The notes beneath the pieces are model-generated. The model did no database searches and had not been told where the DNA came from. It worked only from the letters and a program-made list of their open reading frames with translations. From the NCBI RefSeq assembly GCF_030463535.1, contig NC_132894.1:28788625-28852624 (forward strand): a DNA stretch of 64,000 nt. The letters run 5' to 3'. Positions 47,695-57,300 of this stretch are shown piece after piece. Position numbers and translations under genes: made by a program. The DNA comes from Salminus brasiliensis. Its lineage: Eukaryota; Chordata; Actinopteri; Characiformes; Bryconidae. The stretch's first letter is position 1. Every line of letters begins with the position of its first letter.

Positions 47695-47925
47695 AAAATG
47701 TGTCCTCCGCATTTAACCCATCTGTGGTAGTGAACACACACACACACACTAGTGAACTAGGGGCAGTGAGTACACACACACCCAGAGCGGTGGGCAGCCA
47801 ACTCCAGCGCCCAGGGAGCAGAAAGGGTAAAGGGCCCAACAGTGGCACCTTGCCAAGCCCGGGGCAACCCTGTTATTGATAGCCTAATGCTCTAACCGCT
47901 GAGCCACCACTGCCCACAAGTAGGT
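47695..47925 (-). repeat. SINE-like family B, near complete
   Basis: Mirror of 28060: ATTTAACCCATCTGTGGTAG, CAGAGCGGTGGGCAGCCAAC and GTAAAGGGCCCAACAGTGGC, ending with CTAACCGCTGAGCCACCACT, the tRNA-like head on the complement (AGTGGTGGCTCAGCGGTTAG). So the family is tRNA-derived. Confidence 0.75.
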
Positions 47926-49234
47926 AATAAGGTGCAGGGGCACTACCAGGGATTTTGAGCCCCCTGAAAAGATATTACACTGGGCCCAACAACTCTAATA
48001 ATTCTGACAGAATACTTTTTAGGGCCCCTGTCAGTCACAGGCCCAACCCATGCACCCCCAACCCATACATCCCCCTGAGAAGAGAGTGCCCCTTGTATTA
48101 CACCAAATAAACATATCCATTGTCCAGACATGTCACTAAGTATACAGGTGCCCCTTTTGAGAAGTGAGAAAGAGGGGTTTGTCCCTTTTCCTAGTCAAGC
48201 AAAACACCAGGGTAGCCATTAGACTGTTTTACTGATGATTTTTAGTTTATTCATTTCCTTTCTTTTACAGCATAATTTAATTTCCTTTGCACTGTAATTT
48301 TTTCCTGCCATATCTCTTATCTCTTAAGCTTGTTTTAATGTTGTATTACAGAGCTTACAGAGCTCTTGGCCAAGACCTGCCGTGTTATTGGCCTGGTCTT
48401 GTCACTCCTGGTTATCTCTGTCTGTGTTGTATTCTCGGCCTTATCAGTCACTGTGGGTTGAATTATACATCCTAAAACTCCACTATGGTTTATACACCTC
48501 AAAACTCAATTTTTTAGGCTGCTCATGTAAATGAAATGTGGTAGCGTAATAGTGGTAATAGACAAGGCGTCACACAAACATGAATTCAAGATTTATTAAT
48601 TTTTTCTTACACACAATTTTAGATTTGGATTTTAACATAATGCTTCCACTGTCTGATGACAAATCTACAGTGCAAATCTCCCCTTTCTCTTTCTTGCACA
48701 CACACTCACATGCTGAAGAGTTGCATTTATCTATTTGTTATACACATGTACAGTACATGAAAATCAATTAAGTTTAGTAATCATAATAGGAGGTGTATAA
48801 TTTTAGAGAGCGTGTTTTTGATACATGTGAAAGATGTAATATCACAATACCTGAAGACATTTTCATGACACATGATATGCATCACAGTATTTCGTTTTTA
48901 AATATATCATTTGTTTTTAAATACTTGGTTATGTGTGTCTTTGCCTTAATGGCAAAGTCAAACCTGTCAGCTAAGATTGATTTCAGCTACAGTTCATGTT
49001 TGCCTATTTCAGCATTTCACCTGCTGTTCCATACTGAGAACTGGAGCTGAGGTCTTGTCGTTTTGCTGTTTGGTCATATTTGTTGAACTGGTAACACTCA
49101 GATTTTGACCTATGCACCCTACAGTTGTCATCCAGTAATGTGGATAATGTGGAAAGTGATAACGCTGCATTCTGCTTGAACATGAAGCACAGAGTTCATT
49201 GAAGAGTGAGGTAAAATGGATAAGAACGGTCTCT

Positions 49235-49830
49235 AAGGCCAGTTTCACATCTATAGTTAATTTGCTCTGATCCGAATCAGCTTAAGAGTTTGTAAACCTG
49301 TAGCGTTTCCCTTTGGTTTGATTTTTTTTTCACACAGGAAAAAATCCAAGCGCACCAACATGCGTCACAACAAACCACACGATAACGCTCTCTCTGCTCA
49401 TTGGTCAGACCTGTCTGGGACGGGATCAAGTAAATCAATACAGGATGATGGTCCTGTGTTCTGGACTAGTGCATATTTCTGTGCAGTTTAACAGGGAGCA
49501 ACAGCAGAATATTATCTGGGAAACATACCATGTTAGCACCTGGCCATTTAATTCAAACTTGTAGAGTATACCTGATAAGTGGGTCAAGACAAGACTGAGA
49601 CCACTTCATCTAATTTTTTTGTCTGCATCCATATGCAATTACGGTATGCACACCTGCCCAAGAGAATCGCACCAAGAGTGAAAACAAACTCGATTTAGAT
49701 TTAAATGGACTCAAAAATACAGGTGTGACAGTTGTAGAGAATCGCAACCAAGTATTAAATAAGGTTTGCATAAATATGTTTCTGCTCAGGGACAAAACCT
49801 GGTCTTGGTCAGTCGGCCTAACCACAGCTA
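49235..49830. repeat. MITE-like region
   Basis: AGTTTCACATCTATAGTTAA, TTTGCTCTGATCCGAATCAG and later GCACCAAGAGTGAAAACAAA resemble the ends and body of fish non-autonomous DNA elements. Boundaries unclear. Confidence 0.35.
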
Positions 49831-50451
49831 ACAAATTAGCCTTCAGTTAAACAAGCAGAAATGAACCATTCCTATATGAAAATAAAGAAGTAGCATGACC
49901 CCCAAAAAAACAATAACTACTTGTAGGATATAATCTTGCAAATCATCCATTAATAACTTCAGAAGTACTTTATAGTATCTGATTTCCCAACAATGCCAAG
50001 TGATCTAATGATGAATCAAATGAGTGAAATTCAGATGATTCCACAGAAGGCCACATGAAAAAGTACAAAGTAGGGAAGAGACCACATATATAAAGCAGTT
50101 AGTATATATAGTGTAAACTAAAAATGTCACTGTCCACATTGTTCAATACAAAATATGCTGCAAAACAAAATAACTATCCAAACATAATGTGGAAATACAC
50201 TGATATGGCAAAATAGGATATTACTGACTTATTGAGAACTGGTCTGTAGTGCTGTAGGGCATGCATCCCCTGCTCTGCACGTCTGCCTTTGCTTAGAGAT
50301 AAGCCCTTCGATAAGGCCCCAGTGATTTCAGGGTTGCAAACTGTAAACAGTGTGTGTAAGTTTGTGAGTTCACAGTGACCACCTTGATCCATTTCCATCT
50401 AGACCAGATCACATCTTCCACAGCTAGGAGCTCATTCTTTAGGCCCAAGGC

Positions 50452-50606
50452 TTAATCGCTTTGTGGCATGAAGTAGCCATGCATGTCTATGTGCAGCTCT
50501 GCGTTCACGTATACTCGCGCTACTTCTTTGAAGGATTTCCCTTCAAGCACCAGAAGAAAGTCAGACTCCCCAGGGTTGCTGTTGATGACCGACGTTAGGA
50601 TTATAC
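50452..50606 (-). CDS. bco1: bco1 exon 11 (stop)
   Basis: 155 nt with TAA. Encodes [51 protein letters not shown], including the last iron ligand His527. Acceptor tttgtgctcag|GTATA. Confidence 0.95.
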
Positions 50607-51204
50607 CTGAGCACAAAGAGCAGACAAATTCAGGTTATTCAAATCTGACCAGGTTAGATTTGACTGGAAACCTGAAGACTAAACATGGACAACAAACTTT
50701 CCGCATTCTGAATAGCTCACCATCATCCTCTTCACTTGCACCCGGCCTGGGGATGAACACAGGCTCGGAGGGAAAGCAGTTCTCTGCCGTCCACTCAAGC
50801 CGCTGCTTCGTCTCAACGTCAAGCTTTGTGATCTGCTCGAAGATTAGAGCATTCAACACTGTAAAAAGTGCAATTTTGGACTAAAATAACAAAAGCAGCC
50901 TTATAGTGCCTCAATCAAAGGCTTCATCCACAATATTAAGTTATACAACATGATTTGATGTGATTTAACACAAATATATGAGCTGTATACACACTAAAGA
51001 ATTCATTGTTTCTTGTTAAACGAGTTTATAACTGTCTCTACTGTCCAGGGAAGAAGGCTTTCTACTAGATTTTGCAGCATTGCTGGAGCATTGAGCTGTG
51101 AGTGATAATAAGGTCTGGATGTTGGGTGATCACCACCCCCAACTCATCTCAAAAGTATCGTTTGGGGCATCATCATTCCAGGGAGCACAGTTCCACTGCG
51201 TTCC

Positions 51205-51265
<61 letters not shown>

Positions 51266-54200
51266 CCCCTGGTCAAAATTTACTGTGACTAGCTAAAGAA
51301 GCATAAGATGACCTGATTTCTAAAAGGCATGAATTAGAAATCCCCCAAACAAGAACAGAAAGACTGTCAGCTGCTACAAAAAGCATTAACCGGCTGTGGG
51401 ACTAGCCAAAGGGGGTGTTACTAAGTAAAATGAAACAAATATGTTATCTTTAACTTTATGCCTTTTGGAAATAAGGTCATGTTTCACTTGCTTAACCCCA
51501 CCGTTCATATGCAAATACCTAATGAAAAAATAATTCAATAAATACTTGTGGAAAAAAACCTTAACCAATAACCATAGCTGGATGGGCTTGGTTTTTTAAT
51601 AACTATGTCTAATAACAGTATTACTATAATAGTGGACACTGTTTTCCAATGCACAAAAGTGTAAGTCCCTGCAGGAACACTCCTAACCCTAGACCTACAG
51701 TTGGAAAAGGCTTTTTGGACACAGAGGACACTTTATATTCTTGAAAGTTTAACTTTCAAATTTGGAACGTTACTTAATGCAGTTTCAAAATTATTTTAGT
51801 AAAGACTATTTAGGAAAGCATGTTGCTTAACGTAAAGGCTATTTTTCTCACTGATGTAGAGTCGGTCATCTCCGCAACAGTCAGGTAAACATATTTGTAC
51901 TTCTGTCCATTGTAGTTGTAATTGATTCTGGGAAGTTCCACACCTGGCAATTTCAGAACAGAATCAGACAAGATTACATTGAGACTACTTTATTTGAAGA
52001 TTTCATAAAATAAGTAGAAAAATGCATTTCCTGAAGGAAAAACAGAATGGTTGCGCAACTAAACGGACACTCTAGGCAGTAGCTAGGCTGTTGCTAAGTG
52101 GTTGCTATGATTTTCCAGCAGGCTCCATGGTGTAGATAGCTGGTTGCTATGGTGTTTCTGTGGTATCCTAGGTGGTTGCGATTGTGTTGTAGATGCTGGC
52201 TCTGCTGTTGTTAAGTGGTTGCTATAGTATTGCTAGGTGGTTGCCAAGATGTCCCAGCTGGTTGCTATGATGTTGCTAAGTGTTTGCAATGATGTTGCTA
52301 GGTGGTCACTATGCTATCCCAAATGGTTGCTACGGTATTGCTAAGTGAACGCTAGATGGGTGTATGGTGTGGCAATGTGATTGCTTTGGGTATTTTATTG
52401 GGGGTATATATGCCATAATGTTGCTTAGTGGTTACTAGGTGGTTGCTATGCAGTTGCTGCTAGCTTAATGCTTGTTGTTGTATGTTGATGGTTGGGTGTT
52501 TTTGAGGTGTATAGTGGAGTGTGTGATTATTTGGATATCTTTAATAAACAAGTTACCTTCAGTGAGCACCTCCGGCTGGCAGAGTAGCCTCCCCTCCTTT
52601 TCTTTCACAGCACTTGCATTTGTGTATTTCAGCTTAACCAGGTCTTCTCCAGTCTCACCCTACAGATAAAACCCAAACATGTTACAGTTTGCGAAATTTA
52701 ACTCTAGGTTTCTCGTTACGGTAGTAGGAATATGACGAGGCAGAAACGAATTACCTTGTCAGAAAGTGGCAGAACAAATCGTTTGCACTTAGGTTTGCTA
52801 AAGGCTTTGCTTGCACTTTGCTTTGCTTCTTCATCTTTTAGCTTGTCCAGGTAAAACATGTCATACAGGCTGTTGTCATCATAGGCAATGACATCAAACA
52901 CCACATGATCATCCTCCTCAAAAGCATTGATGTGATGGTAAACCACCATTGCACCTGTGAGGTACTTCATGGCGACTTCTTTCTTTGTCTTTCGATCAAT
53001 GAGGTGAATCAGGGTCTAATATAGGGATAAAAAGGATTGAACACAAAGGTAGAAGACAGTGACTTACAACTTGCTTATACTATAAAACAACAAAAAAAAC
53101 AAGGTGCCATAAAGAGCTCTTTGGAATGCCCTAGAAGAACCACTCATGGTTCCTTAAAGAGCCTTTTAATTGAGTGATTTTAAGCCAGTTCTTTAGAGGA
53201 GCTATACGCTATATATTTATTATGTTGTAATTTCCCCCAGGGGGCTACTTTTGATGTTTGTGTGGGTTTATCTACCAAAAACACTTTTAAAGTTATTCAT
53301 TTTAACCTTTTCCAACCTCTCTTTATACCTTAGAAACAAACAGGCAAGTTTTCTCACTGTTCCTTTAAGACTGATGTAAATGACCTCTGATCTGATTGTA
53401 TCTTGCGCCATTCAAAAAGTAGGCCACACTGAAAAACTCCATATACACTCCAGTGGACTAACATTTATGTCGGCAGACATACCGTATGTACAAGGTCTGT
53501 TTTTGCTGGTTACTTTCCATATAAGCCTTAAGGAATAAGGATAATTTATGTGATATTGGCCCCTTTAAAGAACCACAAAATTAAAAGGTCCATTGGGCAA
53601 CCAAACGTGTTTCTATGCCCTCCTCCAAAATACAATTTGTGGCACCTTTATTTTTAACAGTCAGACATAAAGCTTACATCATCCTCATGGTGATATTTCA
53701 GGCAGCTGGCCCAGTTGACCCCTCTCAGGTAAGCTGTGGCCATTTTGAGAATGTCCAGCTTTAAGGGCTGCTCAATAAAAATGAAGTAGTTCTCAGTCAT
53801 GCCGAAGCTGTGGTAATAACTCGGGGTCAGGAGTGAGCGGCAAGGCACTGTGCAGATGGTCTCAACGTTCTTCAAGGCTTGAGACCCTTCAGAGCCACCT
53901 AAAGGGTCAGAGTACAGGGAATACTCCAGCAATTGCCTACAGGCTGCAAACAACAGATGAAGGAGTAACTGATTCTGACAATTTCAGTGGAATATCCACT
54001 ATTTGCTTACCTTTCCCCACTGCAGGAACCTTGAATATCATGTATTTTGTCTTGCCCTTGTCTGCAATTGAGGTTCCCATGTTGTAGCTGCTTCCTTCTT
54101 TATCATAATGTGGGTGGGACGTGACAAGGTTCACCGCAAGGAATTTCTGGTAGTCCACCTGAAGATAAAGAACAAATATTCTTAAAGGAATAGTCTAATG

Positions 54201-56155
54201 TTACCCCTCAAAATATATGCTGCAACTAATACTATTACTACTAATAATAATAATAATAATAAGCTTTATTTGTAGAGTACTTGTCATACATTTAGCAGCT
54301 CAAAGACCTTAACGTAGTAAAGTAATATATTTTGGTAAGAATACAAATATATATAAAATAGACTGATGAACAGTTGACAATGAACTTTAATGGGGACATT
54401 TTATGACATCTCGATATCAGGAGTGCCTACCAATCCACAAAATGTGAAATAAGACAACCCTGCCTGCTTTTTGTGGGCTGCCTAAGTCAACATGGCATTC
54501 AACATGTCATTCAGATTTGACTTAGCTTCTTATGTCACAAGCCATCTCATTAGAGTTAGAGATTGGAGTTATCCCCCAATCTGAATTTGCTTAACCCACT
54601 ACCTTTGCGAAGGCGCAGTTTTAATGGACAGCCGACAGGCAAAATTGTCAGGTTGTGTTAAAGGGTGCAAGAAAGCAGAGATGTGAACTCAAGGTAAAGT
54701 AAATGTTAGCTAGCTAGTGCAACAAGGAATAAGGAAAATAAATGTAGAAGTAAAGTCTAAGAATTTGTGTAGCTGGAAAGAGAAACAGTAAAAAATAGTG
54801 AGCGAGAGGTAATCCACAAACCAACCCATAGACCTTTTGCTTTTCCCAGAAACCTGCTGCAATTCGAAGTACTGTGAAAGTTTTGGTTGGTATTATTGCA
54901 CATAATAATAATAATACTACAGAATCTGTTTTAGAACGATGGGGGCAAAAGCTGGTGTTTTACATGATTGCATATTGTAGGAAAAAAATTCTACCAAGAG
55001 GAACTGGTTTACCTTGTCCTGTGTCTCCAGGGTTACAGGGTCAATTTTGCGAATATAGTTGGTTTCAGATGTGGCATAATAATCGTTTCCATATTTTATG
55101 ATGTTGCCAGCACAGTTGTCTGTAAAGTCTGGAACGGTGTGGTTGAGAAAGGTGATCACCCTGCAATCGAAAAGGCCATGGCTGTGTTAGCATTCTGTGA
55201 GAAGTGCCTGACCATTTTGAACATCAGCCATGCCACTTACTTGGAAAATATGTTTTTAGATGGATCTGGATAGGCCATTGTCCCCATCTCTGACACTACT
55301 ATCCTGTTGGCTTGCATGTTGCTGTTGTAAGTATCACCTCGGAGATATCTGCTTCTATAGGTGACTTCTCCTGGAAATGAAAAAAATCTCATTTGAAAAC
55401 AAATGATGTGCTTAACAGCAAGCTAACGCAGAACAAAGAATATATGGCATCTTCCTGTCAGCGTAGCCCATTGAAAACTAGACTTATTACGCAGTTATTA
55501 GTCTAGTAACTTATTATTTAGTAACTACTATAAAACTGATGTGTAATTAAGGATGTTATGAGCATTAGGAACTGAAGTGTGTAGAGCCCACATATAGGCT
55601 CCTACTGTTTAAGCAGTTACATTTACATTAGTGGTACTTGGCTAATGACCTTTTTCAGAGCATGGTGTCCTTGCCTGGCAAAGGAATATAACCGTAGTCT
55701 GCCGAAGGCTTAACTCCCAAGTGGGATTAAAGACTAGTTAGGAACTACATTTATCTTTCAGTCTCTGTTCCAGATGCTATGTGTCGTCCAGGACTAGGCT
55801 TAATCATAATGGGGTTACTAAGACCTGTAGTGAGCTTTTAGATGACAATAATAAAAGCTAAACCCTTAGTCTGTCATGGAAAGTAAGTGGAAAGATACTT
55901 ACCGTGCTTGATTGTGAAGCTATGCATGAGAGCCATTCCGTCAAACCAGTGGTTGTAAGAAGTTTCTCCAACTGAGAAGAGGCCTGGGCCATTTCGGATA
56001 AGAGTCCCCTGCAGCCAGTCGGGAATGGAGCCTGGAGACAAATCAGAGGCTTAATTCAAATTACTTAGTTACTGCACTTTTAAAAGTATATGTACTTTAT
56101 TTATTTATTTTTGTCAATTCATATTTTTTAACTTTAGGTAGGATGTCCTTTACTG

Positions 56156-56211
<56 letters not shown>

Positions 56212-56220
56212 ATAAAAAAC

Positions 56221-56294
<74 letters not shown>

Positions 56295-56998
56295 AATAAT
56301 AAAAATATGACACAAAAAAATTCAGCAAAACTGTGTTTATTGGGATATGTTGGCTGGCAAAGGATCCACCCATCAGATTCTTCGTTACCATGAAAAAGAA
56401 GGACACATTTTCTCAGCCGCAAACGAGGAGCCTTTAAAATGGGACAGCCTAGTCGCGCTGCTGTGACACAATCCTCCAAAGGATGCAGCCCCTTAACTGG
56501 GATACACTAACTAACAGTGAGCACACGCGCCCGGAGTGGTGGGCAGTTCATTACTACAAAAGTAGCTAAAAAAGGTTAGATTAGCATTTTATTTGCTTTT
56601 TGTTCTTTTCGTGCTGTTTTATTTATGCATTGTTTTAAATATATCATTTTTATCATTATATCGTTTTTATTTTTTATTTCAATTTAATTTTAGTGCCCTT
56701 TTATTTTGAAGCTACGTTTGCAGTGTACTGCATTGCCTACCCTGTTTTACAGTTTTATTTAATTATGTTGTATTGATGTTTTCTTTCATTTTTACCTGTA
56801 TTTTAATGTATGAAAGGAGCTGTAGTATAAAAATCCTTATTTTTCAGTCCGCTCTGAGGAAAGCTTGCCAGTGCAGAAGTCAACCGTGTAGCTTTACAGT
56901 ACAGTGTAGAGAGTTATGGGTGTCTTCCTCTTACCTGTCACCTCTGTGTTTATAGGCTCTGGGTGTTCACTCCTGTTTTTTCCATAATCGTAGCCCAT
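50452..56998 (-). CDS. bco1: bco1, beta-carotene 15,15'-oxygenase (11 exons, complete, 535 aa)
   Basis: Minus-strand exons: 56935-56998, 55903-56031, 55241-55370, 55013-55160, 54011-54158, 53678-53943, 52755-53015, 52557-52659, 51852-51943, 50721-50832, 50452-50606; 1608 nt with TAA, all GT-AG and phase-consistent. The enzyme is a cytosolic non-haem Fe(II) dioxygenase of the RPE65/BCO family that splits beta-carotene centrally to retinal (family knowledge). The four iron ligands are visible: His172 (TSHPHYD), His251 (YYHSFG), His322 (VVYHHIN), His527 (DMHGYF). Other blocks: [52 protein letters not shown]. It is longer than human BCO1 by about 14 residues before His251 (residues about 207-235). 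The usual PDPCK motif reads PDPSK (Ser102). Fish carry bco1 and a bco1-like paralogue; human BCO1 synteny with VAT1L on 16q favours bco1, but the paralogue cannot be excluded. Confidence 0.92.
50721..50832 (-). CDS. bco1: bco1 exon 10
   Basis: 112 nt. Encodes [19 protein letters not shown] and [18 protein letters not shown]. The acceptor cttcgagcag|ATCAC is chosen because it keeps phase 0 and aligns ITKLD with human IIKYD at equal length. An upstream acceptor at 50880 is also in frame and adds 16 codons (see findings). Donor GATGATG|gtgagc. Confidence 0.85.
50990..51262 (+). mobile_element. family A copy plus TA microsatellite
   Basis: 50990-51208 carries ACTGTCCAGGGAAGAAGGCT, GGATGTTGGGTGATCACCAC and TCATTCCAGGGAGCACAG, all family A. 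51209-51262 is (TA)n. It lies in bco1 intron 9. Confidence 0.65.
51852..51943 (-). CDS. bco1: bco1 exon 9
   Basis: 92 nt. Encodes [19 protein letters not shown] and [12 protein letters not shown]. Acceptor attgccag|GTGTG, donor ACATCA|gtgaga, phase 0. The end of the exon is more divergent from human BCO1 (which has WSPIPTK here). Confidence 0.88.
52070..52475. repeat. GGTTGCTATG/GTTGCTAAGT minisatellite
   Basis: About 400 bp of irregular tandem units of roughly 20-22 bp built on GCTAGGTGGTTGCTATGGTG and TTGCTAAGTG, in bco1 intron 8. Confidence 0.85.
52557..52659 (-). CDS. bco1: bco1 exon 8
   Basis: 103 nt. Encodes [20 protein letters not shown] then [14 protein letters not shown]. Acceptor ttatctgtag|GGTG, donor CTGAAG|gtaact, phase 1. 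Confidence 0.93.
52755..53015 (-). CDS. bco1: bco1 exon 7
   Basis: 261 nt, residues 296-382. Encodes [38 protein letters not shown] with iron ligand His322, [34 protein letters not shown]. Acceptor ctatattag|ACCC, donor GACAAG|gtaatt. Confidence 0.95.
53101..53651. mobile_element. MITE in bco1 intron 6
   Basis: Termini AAGGTGCCATAAAGAG (left) and TTTGTGGCACCTT (right) are inverted. Arms of about 100 bp share GAGCCTTTTAATT or GGACCTTTTAATT and GTTCTTTA. The middle is unique-looking. Non-coding, about 550 bp. Confidence 0.6.
53678..53943 (-). CDS. bco1: bco1 exon 6
   Basis: 266 nt. Encodes the lineage-variable [20 protein letters not shown] insert, then [19 protein letters not shown] with iron ligand His251, [20 protein letters not shown] and [17 protein letters not shown]. 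Acceptor tttgcag|CCTG, donor GATGAT|gtaagc, phase 0. Confidence 0.94.
54011..54158 (-). CDS. bco1: bco1 exon 5
   Basis: 148 nt, residues 158-206 plus one base. Encodes [19 protein letters not shown] with iron ligand His172, then [20 protein letters not shown]. Acceptor tatcttcag|GTGG, donor GGAAAG|gtaagc, phase 1. Confidence 0.95.
55013..55160 (-). CDS. bco1: bco1 exon 4
   Basis: 148 nt. Encodes [50 protein letters not shown]. Acceptor tcgattgcag|GGTGA, donor GACAAG|gtaaac, phase 0. Confidence 0.94.
55241..55370 (-). CDS. bco1: bco1 exon 3
   Basis: 130 nt. Encodes [43 protein letters not shown]. Ser102 replaces the cysteine of the PDPCK motif typical of chordate family members. Acceptor catttccag|GAGAA, donor TTCCAA|gtaagt, phase 2. 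Confidence 0.94.
55903..56031 (-). CDS. bco1: bco1 exon 2
   Basis: 129 nt. Encodes [43 protein letters not shown]. The LxRNGPG and HWFDGMAL blocks are hallmarks of carotenoid oxygenases. Acceptor gtctccag|GCTCC, donor AGCACG|gtaagt. Confidence 0.94.
56158..56292. repeat. double (TA)n tract
   Basis: (TA)n at 56158-56206 and 56226-56292, separated by AAATAATAAAAAACAAATTA. It lies in bco1 intron 1, where it could slip or extrude. Confidence 0.92.
56935..56998 (-). CDS. bco1: bco1 exon 1 (start)
   Basis: 64 nt. Starts [20 protein letters not shown], matching the F/YGKN..E..EPI pattern at the N-terminus of BCO1 proteins. Donor TGACAG|gtaaga, phase 1. An adenine-rich context (gaaATGG) precedes the ATG. 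Confidence 0.9.
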
Positions 56999-57300
56999 TT
57001 CTATTCGTGTTTACTAGACGTCCGGTCTCCCTCTCAGTGAAAAACGCGTCCGGTGGGCAGTGGACGTTGATTTCTGGTTATATGGGTTCAGCGTTTGCTC
57101 CGCCTCTAGACTGCAACTGTCTTTTTCCCACCCGTATTCCGGCGTCTCCCCGCTGTTGCGCAACAATGCCCTGGCAGATTTGATTTGCTAGCAGCAAACA
57201 TCTCGCTTCCTATTGGTGGACTGCTGTTGAGTGTGAACTTTCGGCCAATCGTAGCGCAGGAGGCAGGGCGTCGCGGAAAGCGGGTGGGAAAACAACACGA
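56999..57300 (-). promoter_or_regulatory. bco1 proximal promoter region
   Basis: Directly upstream of the bco1 start, in a stretch richer in CpG than its surroundings. Visible motifs: a perfect TTGCGCAA C/EBP-type palindrome inside TTGTTGCGCAACA (57155-57170), inverted CCAAT boxes (57210-57217 and about 57243-57249), a GC-rich GGCGGAG stretch near 57100, and an AT-rich CATATAA about 80 nt before the ATG. Which of them is used is not visible from sequence. No convincing divergent gene starts here. Confidence 0.45.

Larger units (their letters stand above)
46976..50451. other. intergenic: bola3 5' flank and bco1 3' flank
   Basis: 3.5 kb. The bola3 promoter should lie in the first few hundred bases, but I see no clear TATA box. 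A SINE copy on the minus strand (47695-47925) and a MITE-like region (49235-49830) are present. No additional gene recognised. Confidence 0.55.

Noticed and set aside
50483..50884. 133-codon plus-strand frame
   Set aside because: Antisense shadow of bco1 exons 10 and 11.
51841..51856. Non-canonical donor (TG) for bco1 exon 9 joined to acceptor at 50859
   Set aside because: Would be needed only if the acag acceptor at 50859 were used; the canonical GT donor and the phase-0 acceptor at 50833 give a collinear alignment to BCO1.
56097..56479. Long Tyr-Ile repeat frames
   Set aside because: Translation of (TA)n tracts, as at 19245-19400 and 51098-51296.
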